Below are positions 1-9,906 of a stretch of DNA of 64,000 nucleotides, one piece after another. The number at the start of each line of letters is the position of its first letter. The stretch's first letter is position 1. Made by a program: the position numbers and the translations under genes. The notes under the pieces are model-generated. The model had not been told where the DNA came from. It searched no databases and worked only from the letters and a program-made list of their open reading frames with translations. The stretch comes from Gigaspora rosea (Eukaryota; Glomeromycota; Glomeromycetes; Diversisporales; Gigasporaceae), in the NCBI GenBank assembly GCA_003550325.1, contig QKWP01000201.1, forward strand, positions 346,133 through 410,132, written 5' to 3'.

Positions 1-269
1 CAGGGTGTAAAGAAAACAATTTGACAATTGTTTTATATATTGATGTGTTAACAATAATGATCACTATAATTATTGTGACATTTGATCATTTGCATATTAA
101 TGCATAATGTTGTAATAAATTCGTAATTTGTCATTACTGAATTAATAATCAGTTCTCTCGATTATTTTTTAAAATCGACTTTAGTTCTTTATGTACACTT
201 TGTATCTTTTGGAATTAGAAAATTGCTTCCATTCTTATGCGCACTTTGTATCTTTGAAATTAGATTAAC

Positions 270-1560
270 TGAGATACAAATAACAAAAAAACAATAATAG
301 AAGCATGATAGTTCAGGATTAGCAAGACAATTAGTAGCACAGTGGTATTTTTTATTTAATAGTGCAATACTAACTTTTCGCGCAATAACAAACGTAGCAA
401 GCATGATAGTTAGAGGAATATCAAGATAGTAGCATGATAGTATTTTTTTATATACAATATTAATGTTTCTTTTTCTTTAGAATGAAACGTAACATAATAA
501 CAGACGTAGCACAATATAGAAGCATAATAGTTCACAGCATTAGTAACTCATTAATATTTTTTCTTTTTTTTTATACATATATATTTATATATATATATAT
601 AATACTAATGTTTCTTTTTTTTCCTTTAGAACAAAACGTAGCGCAATAACAAACATACAATAGTTAATGCATGATAGTTCGAGACGTAGCAAGATAGTTA
701 GTAGCACATTAGTTTTTTTATATATATACAGTAATAATTTTTTTTTCTTTTCTTTAGAGCAAAACATAGTGTAAACATAGTACAATAGGATAATTCAGGA
801 CGTTAGTAGCATGATAATATATATATATAGTATTAACATTTTTTTTTCAGAACGTAGCTCAATAATGAACATACAATAGCAGAAGTATAAAAGTTCGGGA
901 CGTGGCAAGATAGTTAGTAACATAGTAGCATTTTTTTATTACAGTACTAACAACTAATGTAGTATAATATGATAGTAAAAATATGATGCTTCAGAACGTA
1001 ACAAGATAATTAGTAGCAGGTACTATTTTTATTTTTGTTTTTTTTTTATATAGTACTAATGTTTCTTTTTTTTTAAAACAGAACATAGCACAATATAGAG
1101 GCATGATAGTTCAGGACATTAGTAACATGGTAGTTTTTTTTAATGTACAGTACTAACTTTCTTTTTTTCTTTTGAACAAATGGATGTAGCGTGATAACAA
1201 ATATACGATAGTAGAGATATGATAGTTCAGGATATAGCAAGATAGTTAGTAGCATAGTAGTATGCAGTACTAACATTTCGCAATGTAGCATAATAGTAGA
1301 AGCATGATAGTTCAGGATGTAGCAAAATAGTTAGTAAGATGGTAGTTAGTATGGCATGCATGATAGTTCGAGATATTAGTAATATGATAATATTTTTTCT
1401 TTTTTTTGATACATTACTAACATTTTGCGTGATATCGAATATAGCATGATAGTAAAGCATGATAGTTCGGGTTGTGACAAGATAGTTATTAACGCAGTAA
1501 TTAGATGGAGATACAAAATAGTATGGGCCTTGTATAATAGTTATTATAGGATTTATCATG
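270..1560. repeat. Degenerate tandem array, unit roughly 100-145 bp
   Basis: About ten diverged copies of one unit. Each copy has a block like GCATGATAGTTCAGGACGTA, then AAGATAGTTAGTAGCA, an A/T tract, a block like AGTACTAATGTTTC, a pyrimidine tract often ending TTTAG, and AACAAAACGTAGC. The TACTAAY block, pyrimidine run and AG resemble an intron branch point and 3' splice site, but a convincing coding exon is not visible. The minus-strand open frames over this array come from the repeat and are not genes. The unit is still recognisable near 300, 400, 525, 670, 890, 1100, 1215 and 1300. The first 270 bases are AT-rich with no other feature. Confidence 0.8.
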
Positions 1561-1585
1561 ATAGATAGATGGAACATAGTAAAAA

Positions 1586-1602
1586 GGGCGCCAGTGGCGC
1601 CC
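1586..1602. other. GC-rich hairpin following the tandem array
   Basis: A perfect 7-bp stem (GGGCGCC / GGCGCCC) with a 3-base loop AGT, in otherwise AT-rich DNA, directly after the array. It is followed by CTTGTAA and an ATAAAT-like stretch. A nearly identical hairpin occurs at 28265-28283 after another array, also followed by CTTGTAA. Role unknown. A transposon-end hairpin, as in Helitron/Helentron-like elements, or an RNA processing signal is possible, but the canonical Helitron CTRR end is not seen. Confidence 0.7.
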
Positions 1603-1718
1603 CCAAAACACTTGTAATATAATATAAATACATACTGTAGTATCACCCTAATTACTAACCGATTTAAAGAAACATTATAAAACTGTGTATATTGTGTAAG
1701 AGTAAAAATAAAATATGT

Positions 1719-2742
1719 GGGTGTGGCGACTTAGGGAAGTTGGTAAGTTGTCACCCTCCAAGTGGCAGGTCTAGAGTTCAAATCCCACTGGCGACGCTTT
1801 TGAAAAATAGACCTGTGTTCCGGTAACTGTGTCTTGTCGATCGGTTGGGTACACTACCAGTAGTCCTTGGTTACCATCTTGAATGGGAGCTTTCGGGCGA
1901 AATTGTGTCTTGTTACACAGACAAATCCAAGAAACCAGAGAAACAGAAACCCATTTGGCAAGTCCCGAGTGGAGAGGTAGCTAGACTTTCGACGGTACCG
2001 GGGAAAAGGATCTTAGTGGTGACTGACCGGAAAACTGGACGGGCAAGAGCCCCTATGGCAAAGGGGGCCCACCAACCTGGCCACCGGAGAAACTGGAGGA
2101 AAAGGTCATGTGTTATAGAAGCATGAACCAAGGAAAGGGAGACCTTAGGCACCTAAAGCCTGGCAGACCGATCCTTCCGGGCCAACTGGATTGGTAGTCT
2201 GGAATAACTGGGGAAAAGGATCCAAAGAGTGACTGACCGGGTACTGGGGTCTAGTGAACTTCACAAGGGCAGTAGTAGGTAATGGTAGTGATTGCAGGGT
2301 AACCCCCTGACTGCAAGTTGTTTGCCTCGGTGAATGCGTAAGTTACCGAAAGTGTAGGTGAATATCTGTGGGGGACAGGTATCACTCTACCAGGTTTACC
2401 ACAGGGGCAAATGCCCTCCAATAGGTGTTTGGCTAAAGCCTCAGGGTACTTTCACAGCGAATTACTCGTGAAAGGGTATATTGAGAGGAACATTGAACAT
2501 GGGTAGAAGCCAGAGAGTTTAAATAGGCAATTCCCTAGCTGGGTTGCAGATATGGCATCTAGTGTAGAACCTTCGGGCGGACTACTTAAATTAGACAACC
2601 AAAAGTTGTACGTGTGGCTAGTTGTACTCTCGTTATACAAATGTAATATGTGGCACAGTCATATTGACCGGGCCAACCCGTTTGGATCAATATAGTGCTA
2701 GGGTACCTAAGTGGTCACCTTAATATTAAAAAAAAATAAAAA
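1719..2742 (+). mobile_element. 1.0-kb tRNA-headed non-LTR retroelement with 16-bp target duplication
   Basis: An island of higher GC flanked by the identical 16-bp sequence TAAAAATAAAATATGT at 1703-1718 and 2743-2758. The 5' end has tRNA-like RNA polymerase III promoter boxes: an A-box-like stretch near 1731-1743 and a B-box-like GAGTTCAAATCCC near 1774-1786. The 3' end runs into an A-rich tail of AAAAAT type. The body encodes no recognisable protein; the 93-residue open frame at 1845-2126 shows no domain. This layout fits a long SINE or other non-autonomous element mobilised by a LINE. A diverged part copy lies at 4860-5099, so it is a repeat family. A normal tRNA fold is not evident. Confidence 0.8.
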
Positions 2743-2757
2743 TAAAAATAAAATATG

Positions 2758-2880
2758 TTGGTATAGTAGTATAGCAGTGATCAAATAAATATTTGTTAAA
2801 GATATGTGGGCTGCGATTGTGGCCCATATATCTTTGACAAACATTTGATTTGATCACTATTATACATACCTATATTACCA
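2758..2880. mobile_element. Hairpin MITE-like inverted repeat
   Basis: Two arms of about 53-58 bp, around a short centre near 2811-2821, are imperfect reverse complements. The left arm starts TGGTATAGTAGTATAGCAG and the right arm ends with the complement of TGGTAATATAGG. It lies immediately downstream of the tRNA-headed element. No coding capacity. Most likely a foldback miniature DNA transposon. Confidence 0.7.
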
Positions 2881-3770
2881 TACAGTTATTTTTTACCCTC
2901 TATACAATAACTTATAAAAACCATTGGCAATTTTATTTATTGATTTGAGCTTGTGTACTGGTAATTTTATTTAGTCGATTATGACCAAAGTTAGTATAGT
3001 CAGAGGTCAGATTGTACAAACCCTTCTGGTCAACTGATAATCTGAAAAAATGAGTCACATGACTTTTGCCTCTTTTGATTGGCCAATAGGCCAGAGATAT
3101 ATAGTTATATAGCTCTGGCCAGAGATATTTAGAAAAGCCCCTTATTAAATATAAAAACTCTTGTTTTATATATCATTTATAATTAGAAATAGAAACATTG
3201 CACATTATATAATAATATCAGTATAATAAAATATAACAAAATTTATTCACACTTAAGCCAAACAAATTTGATTCTCTTCAAATAAAGGGAAAAATGAGAA
3301 AGAGAATGCATATAATTTTACCTATTTATTATTATCTTTGTAATGTATTATACTATATTATTTATTTCTACAATTGTAAAAAATAATGAAATATTTCCTT
3401 AAATTTTTCTGTTCTAATAGAAACAAAGAGAAAAACTTTGAAAAATAATTAACATATTATTATAGTAAGGAATAAATGTATTATTCATCTATTTTACTAA
3501 TTGTCTAAAGGACATTACTGTAAAGTCAAAGCAAAAGTAGTTGATGTCTGTGTATCTGCAAATTATTAATTGTGATTGGCTAGATCAGGTATAAAATAAA
3601 AAACAACAATCAAAATAATTCAACTAATACTTATTGGCTAGATCTTCTGAAATATAAAAAAATCTATTTATATTTGGTCCTTCAGACTCTAAATGGTTTC
3701 TATTTTTCTAGTTGATAGCTGGAGATTATCTTGCTACTGCATTTATATTTAAGTTATCACCCAAAATAAT
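2881..3770. other. AT-rich stretch, no gene seen
   Basis: About 0.9 kb of AT-rich sequence with no open frame of interest, no splice-framed exon and no clear repeat boundary. I see nothing to annotate. Confidence 0.5.
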
Positions 3771-3890
3771 ACAGTAAAACCTCCTAAAACTGATCCTGTT
3801 AAAACTGATAACCTGTCAAATTCAATAAAAAATTAATCTATCAAGTAGGGTCTGTAGGACCCCGGACATCTCTCATATAGGTCATAACTG
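3771..3890 (+). repeat. Possible Tc1-like element end with a second shared repeat end inside
   Basis: ACAGTAAAACCTCCTAAAAC at about 3771 resembles the CAGTRAAACCTC tips of Tc1/pogo-type elements. The stretch AGGACCCCGGACATCT at about 3853 matches the terminal repeat of the 295-bp element at 44396-44690. The partner ends may lie in the assembly gap at 4191-4649, so neither element can be bounded here. Confidence 0.35.
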
Positions 3891-4074
3891 ATCTGCACAA
3901 ATTTTAAGGTTTTTGCTACCTTTAAAATCAAGTAAATTTGCTAAAAATTCAATTATTACATAAAGTTTTTATAGTAATTTGCTAAAAACTAAATTATTAC
4001 ATTTAGATAGTACTCTTAGGTTCAGGTGCTCTAAAAAAATTTGTGCAGCATATAAAAATACATTTTACTGGCAT

Positions 4075-4190
4075 ATTTACTTTTATATTTCTTGAAAATT
4101 TAAGAAGAGATACTTAATTTTGGATTTTTTGATCAAAAAATCAAAAATTAAGCATCTTTTCTTAAATTTTCAAGAAATATAAAAGTAAAT
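4075..4190. repeat. Near-perfect palindrome running into the assembly gap
   Basis: Arms of about 57 bp (about 4075-4131 and 4132-4190) are almost exact reverse complements, centred in a TTTTTTGATCAAAAAA stretch near 4131. The right arm is cut by the run of Ns that begins at 4191. The left arm continues leftward, so the true palindrome is probably longer and its right side unassembled. Confidence 0.8.
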
Positions 4191-4649
4191 NNNNNNNNNN
4201 NNNNNNNNNNNNNNNNNNNNNNNNNNNNNNNNNNNNNNNNNNNNNNNNNNNNNNNNNNNNNNNNNNNNNNNNNNNNNNNNNNNNNNNNNNNNNNNNNNNN
4301 NNNNNNNNNNNNNNNNNNNNNNNNNNNNNNNNNNNNNNNNNNNNNNNNNNNNNNNNNNNNNNNNNNNNNNNNNNNNNNNNNNNNNNNNNNNNNNNNNNNN
4401 NNNNNNNNNNNNNNNNNNNNNNNNNNNNNNNNNNNNNNNNNNNNNNNNNNNNNNNNNNNNNNNNNNNNNNNNNNNNNNNNNNNNNNNNNNNNNNNNNNNN
4501 NNNNNNNNNNNNNNNNNNNNNNNNNNNNNNNNNNNNNNNNNNNNNNNNNNNNNNNNNNNNNNNNNNNNNNNNNNNNNNNNNNNNNNNNNNNNNNNNNNNN
4601 NNNNNNNNNNNNNNNNNNNNNNNNNNNNNNNNNNNNNNNNNNNNNNNNN
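4191..4649. other. Assembly gap (459 Ns)
   Basis: A run of Ns with no sequence. It starts inside a palindrome arm, which suggests the gap was caused by the inverted repeat. Open frames drawn through it are artefacts. Confidence 0.99.
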
Positions 4650-4859
4650 AGGCACTTTCTCAAAATGAAACATACAAAATACGATTAAATAAGTTGATAG
4701 AATAGATATTCAAGAGTTTTCAGTTAAAATTTTATCAAAAACGGATTAATATTGATGAAGTTTTAATGATTTTTTCAATTTGCTTCCAGATTCGGGATTT
4801 TCTAAAATTTTCAATTTTGATCAAAACAGAAAAATCACCATCACAGGCTAGATTTTCAC

Positions 4860-5099
4860 AATCTCGACTGAAGACCGAAGAACCGAACGGAAACAGCCCT
4901 ATGGCAAGAGGGGACACCAACCTGGCCGCCAGAGTCATACCGGAGAAAAAGGACCTATGTTTCGAAATTAGGTACTAAGGAGAGGGAGTCCGTCAGGTAC
5001 ATAAAGTCAGGCTGACCAATTCTTCTGAGCTAACTGGTTTGGTAGTTTGGGAGGGATCAGTAAAGGTTGGAAGAAGGGTCATATGTGAGTACTAGAGAT
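4860..5099 (+). mobile_element. Truncated, diverged copy of the 1.0-kb tRNA-headed element
   Basis: The sequence parallels about 2020-2260 of the element at 1719-2742, with the same order of blocks: CCTATGGCAAGAGG, CACCAACCTGGCC, a GGAGAAA block, GGGAGTCCGTCAGG and AACTGGTTTGGTAGT. The tRNA-like head and A-rich tail are absent. The GC-richer composition stands out from its surroundings. Confidence 0.7.
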
Positions 5100-5122
5100 C
5101 AGTGTTGGAAATCATATGTTCA

Positions 5123-6550
5123 CAGTGTTCATAGTAATGATGCCTGACGAAATTATTTTTGCAATGATGAATGATATCATCATGGTTTCGTCATGATGAA
5201 ACCTTAATGATTGATGAAACCCCTGACGATTGACAAAACCTATAACGAATTGACGAAACCTATGACAAATTGACGAAACCTATGATGAATTGATGAAACC
5301 TATGACGTATTGACGAAACCTATGACGAATTGACGAAACCTATGACAAATTGACGAAACCTATGATGTATTACAAAACCTTGACGAAGCCTCTAACGATT
5401 GATAAAAATTGGCAACTAATTCAGCCAATTATTAAATAACAAGCTTCTATATAATGATCTTTAGATACACAAACCTTAAATTGTTTCAAAAAAATGATAT
5501 TTCATTATAAGGTTTCATTGCTTTTTTTCTTTTTTTGCACGTTCAAATTAGAGTTGGGCAATAAAACCCGAAACTATATATAAAATCCCGAAGCCTTTCC
5601 CAAAACCCCGAAATGTTTTCTGAACTTTATACTATACTAAAAGGGTTAGAATTTTAATTTTAGACTTTAAGACATAAAGTACATGATAATTAGATTGCAT
5701 TTCAGAAATATTTTGGTTACTTTATAGTAAATGTGCATTAGTTATTAACATTCTAATTTGAAGGTTTCGGAAAGGTGTTGGGTTTCGGGTTACAACTCTA
5801 GTTCAAATATATGTCGAGAATACCGGTAATCGGGTTGATCTGGAATAGTCAAAATTTGTGCACGCGTTTATTTTCGTCAATTCCGGATCAACCCGACATA
5901 GATTCTGAACATGTAAAAAAGGAAATTAAATTTTGTAAATAAACAAAGCAAGTAAAAATAGAAGTTTATGGCAAGAGTGTTAGTGTTGGAGACTACAATG
6001 ATATATTGGTGCTCATTATTTGTAAAATTTCGTTTCCGTCATTTTTAATTAGTGCACCAAGGTCGATCTAAACATTGGTTTTCAAGTATTTTCGCGTCTC
6101 TTCCTTCGTAAATAAGTAAAATCACGATAATAATAATGCACTGGTTATCTTAGCAACCTATATTGATTCTCTATCGCTGTTATTAATTATGCATTATCAC
6201 TTAAAACATCAGTTTATTTTGCTCTTATCGTTATCGTTATTAAAACACTTCTTAACTTTTTATAAACGTGGTAATTAACTCTATTTTGTATAAATATAAC
6301 TTTTCAGGTTTCTTCATTGATTTTGTCAATTCGTCAAAGATTTCGTCAATTCGTCATAGGTTTGTCATTTTGTTATAGGTTTCGTCATTTCGTAATAGGT
6401 TTCGTCAATTCGTTATAGGTTTCGTCAATCGTCAGGGTTTCATCAATCGTCAATCGTCAATCGTCAATTCGTCGATCAGAAATTACCTGACGAATGGTTT
6501 CATCATTCATCAATGACTATATTTCATCATTCGTCAGGCATCATTAACTG
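5123..6550. mobile_element. Foldback-type transposon with tandem-repeat arms
   Basis: The left arm (about 5135-5405) consists of head-to-tail copies of a 20-21 bp unit around TTGACGAAACCTATGACGAA. The right arm (about 6305-6548) carries the same unit in inverted orientation. The outermost tips TAATGATGCCTGACGAA match as inverted repeats. Long terminal repeats built of short tandem units are the hallmark of foldback elements. The interior has no transposase and holds a nested 252-bp element. A CAGTGTT hAT-like tip occurs at 5100 and again at 5123. I could not find a matching 8-bp duplication on the right, possibly because another element abuts there. Confidence 0.75.
5549..5800. mobile_element. 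hAT-type MITE nested in the foldback element
   Basis: Terminal inverted repeats TAGAGTTGGGC / complement of TAGAGTTGTAACCCGAAAC, flanked by the exact 8-bp duplication GTTCAAAT at 5541-5548 and 5801-5808. An 8-bp duplication and a TAGNG-like tip are typical of hAT elements. No open frame. Confidence 0.8.
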
Positions 6551-7509
6551 TATTATGTAAGGCCAGTCCAATTTAATTCGGTGGTTTACATTACCCCCTC
6601 CCCCCCCCTCTTTTTTTCCCCTTTTACTTATAGAAATCACATAATAAATTCGACAAAGAATCTGATTGGTCATTTGATCAGACAAACCAAACAAATTCTT
6701 TTATTGGATCCATTGATGAGGTACTGTACTTAAGCCAAGTTTTATCGAATATATAAAATACAAGACTTGTGCGCCATTTCGGTAACAATGAAAAGAGTGT
6801 TGGAATTATCATGATTTTTATCATGGTTTCTATAAAAAAATTCTGTTACAAACCTATTCGACACATAATACGTTTTAAGGTTGAGTTTGCATCGAAATTA
6901 TTTTGATTTCTATCATAAATTATTGTAAAAATTCTTTTACAAAGTTTGCTCGCTATTCAATAATAATATGGTTAGGGTTAAATTACGTAGTTCACGTTGG
7001 AATTGGAATTCTTATAGTTCTATCACGAGTTACGGTTACAAACCTTACTATGTGTGGAGTAGTTTCTGAAGAGCCCTTGCACTTAGTAAAAGAGATATAG
7101 ATAAATGATGAGATATATAAGGTGAACTGAAAATATAATTCGAGTGACTCACGTGATCATGCGATCGATCAGGGTTATCACGGGATGGTTTGGGCAGGGT
7201 TAATGAGATCGGGTACAAAGGGTACTATTGCATCTAAAGTAGCCCCTATCTAAAATAACGTCTGACTAAATATAAGCCCCATCTTCATGCATGCATTAAG
7301 TCGAAATTTGAGTCAGGAGATGTACTAATGTTAAAATTGCAAGGTTCCGAAACTTTCCGAAGAGAAAATGAACGAACATAAAAGACGAGCGAGGGTCCCG
7401 ATAATTTCCGATCGAGAAAAAAATTTTTATATATGTTCCGTTCCCTCCCCCCTCTTGAGAAAGGAATGTAACGTAAACCACCGAATTAAATTGGTCTCGC
7501 CTAATACAG
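6548..7509. mobile_element. 0.96-kb DNA element with long terminal inverted repeats
   Basis: The ends match as inverted repeats of about 40 bp: CTGTATTATGTAAGG with CAATTTAATTCGGTGG on the left, and the complement ending CTAATACAG on the right. A possible TA duplication lies one base outside each tip, so a Tc1/mariner relative is possible. Its left end abuts the right end of the foldback element. The interior (about 6790-7060) contains, on the minus strand, the same repeat unit as the array at 27.2-28.3 kb. The 65-residue open frame inside has no recognised domain. Confidence 0.65.
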
Positions 7510-7739
7510 ATATTATTCTCGCTCGGATTTCATATTAAACACTCTCTTTATTAGAGATTACGAAGATACATGATGGGAGTAGTGCACCACTGCTTCACTT
7601 TTCTCTTCTACTATTACATACTGTGCTCATAACAACTCTTCACATACTCATAACAACTCTATGTACACGTGAAGTGTCACGTGACGAAGCATAATAGAGG
7701 ATCGCCAACGCTAAGGTATGGCGTCATCTTTTTTTTTTG

Positions 7740-7892
7740 ATTCCAAGCCCACGCTTATGGTGCGGCACATTCAACTCAGTACATATAACATCAATTTTTA
7801 TAACAGCGAGTTCGAGCCCACGCTATGGTGCGGCGCATTCAACTCGGTTCAACATTAACGAGTTCGAGCCCGTGCGGCGCATTCAACTCGTT
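7740..7892 (+). repeat. Three imperfect ~55-bp tandem repeats
   Basis: Three diverged copies containing GAGCCCACGCTATGGTGCGG and CATTCAACTCGGT. The wider stretch 7510-8300 is unclassified. Its GC content and symmetric wording could reflect an old solo LTR, but no boundaries or duplication are clear. Confidence 0.55.
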
Positions 7893-8302
7893 ACACATGA
7901 CAACAGGCAGGGCGCTAGGTGCTAGGTGCAATGAATGAGAGAGGGCGGGAGGGATGGGAGCCAGATTATAATCGGGCACCGAAGAGAACAAGTGACAAGC
8001 GAAGAAAGAAAGCACTGAAATTCACTGTTTATTCCCACATGTATCTTTATAATCTCTGAGTATCTAAAATTATATTATCACATGCATCTATAATCTCCAT
8101 TGCATACAATCATATGCTATTACCTTTTTCATAAAAGACTCAATTTCATATAAGCCACAAATCAGGTTATCCTCGCGATAATAACCCTAGCGTGACTTCG
8201 TCAACGCATAGGGCTAAATGTAAAAATGATTTGATCAAATGATTCAATATTTTCAATGAAATTAAACCTTCTCACGTAATTCATAAATTTTTTGCATCTA
8301 AA

Positions 8303-9875
8303 ATGTCAAATAATAAAGAAAATAACCCACATGATAAAATAATACTTACTAATTCCTTTAATCAACTGGGTTTTATTGATGATCAAAAATCAGAAGAAAT
8401 TTTATGGCTTGGTTATCGTTACGAGCATGGAATTGGTGTTGAAAAGGATGAGAATAAAGCATTCGTTCATTATCAAAAATCTGCTAAAATGAATAATTCT
8501 AATGGAATGTACCAAGTTGGTTATTGTTATTATTTAGGAATCGGGGTTGAATCAGATAAACATAAAGCGTTTATGCATTATCTAAAATCAGCAGAGGCAG
8601 GTAGTTCCATGGGAATTTTTAAAGTTGCGATTTGTTACAGATACGGAGTTGGTGTGGAAAAGGACAAAGAAAAATTCGATTATTGGATTAAAAAGTAAGT
8701 TATTTGTTAATTTTTCGCATTTTAAAAATTAGAATTTTAATCTTTTCCTGAAACAGTTTAATTCTTTTAGGGAGTAAGAATAAGATTAATCATTTAATAT
8801 AAATTTTATTTCATTGACCAATAATGATTCATGGTATTTATCATTTAAACAACACTCAAAATTCATTGAATTAGTCCGTAAATATAATAAAAAATATGCT
8901 TCAAATTTATAAATATATACTACTTACTTACCTTATTTTGTTAATTTAGTGTGTGAGTATAAAGACCAATAAGATATAAAGCTAGTGAATATTTACTTTT
9001 AATTTCGTTTTATTCACGTTAATTTTAGTTTGTATGTATAAAGAACATTTATCCATTATGAATCTGATTATTTAAAATAAGATATTCAATTCATGAGTAT
9101 TTATTATTTATTTTCATTTTATTCGCATTATTTAGTCCGTGAGTATAAAGTAAAATTATTAATCCAGCATTTAAAATAAGATATTATTTAGTTCATATTT
9201 ACAGTAGTTTCATTTATTTACTTTAAATTAGTCGGTGAGTATGAAGAACATGTATTAATTTAAGTATTTAAATAACTATTCAGTATCATGAATACTTACT
9301 TTTAACGTCATTTTAGCCCGTGAGTATAACGAAAGTTCATTAAGCTAATTTATAAAATAAGCTATTCAAGTTCATGAATATTTATTATTTAATTTATTTT
9401 ATTCATGTTAATTTAGTGGGTTAGTACAAAGACATTTTTAAGTATTTAAAGAATCCTTTTCGAGTTCATGAATATTTATCATTAAATTTCATTTTATTGA
9501 TGTTAATTTAGGAGGTGAGTATAAAGACAATTTATTATATTAGTATTTAAAATTAAGCCATTCAAATTCATAAATATTTACTATTCACTGCAATTTAGTA
9601 CGTGAGTATAAAGAACATTTGTTAAACTAAGCATTAAAATAAAATTTCTAAGTTCATGAATATTTAATTTTATTGTATTCATGTTAATTTAGGATGTGAG
9701 TATAAATAGCATTTCTTAATTTAAGTATTTAAAATAAGCTATCCAAGTTCATGAATATTTATTATTTAATTTTATCTTATTCACGTTAAGTCAGGTAGTG
9801 AGTATAAGGAAATTTATTATTAATAATATAAATATTCAAAATAAGCTATTCAGGTTCATGAAAATTAAGTTGATT

Positions 9876-9906
<31 letters not shown>

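Noticed and set aside
189..1646. Minus-strand open frames of 66-139 residues
   Set aside because: They lie in the degenerate tandem array and share the same repeated peptide because of the repeat; no domain or start context.
1721..1795. A tRNA gene
   Set aside because: Polymerase III boxes are present but no convincing cloverleaf or acceptor pairing; it is the head of a retroelement.
4148..4673. Two minus-strand open frames through the Ns
   Set aside because: They consist almost entirely of undetermined residues.
6903..7100. 65-residue plus-strand ORF
   Set aside because: Inside an inverted-repeat element and made of the same unit as the 27-28 kb array; no domain.
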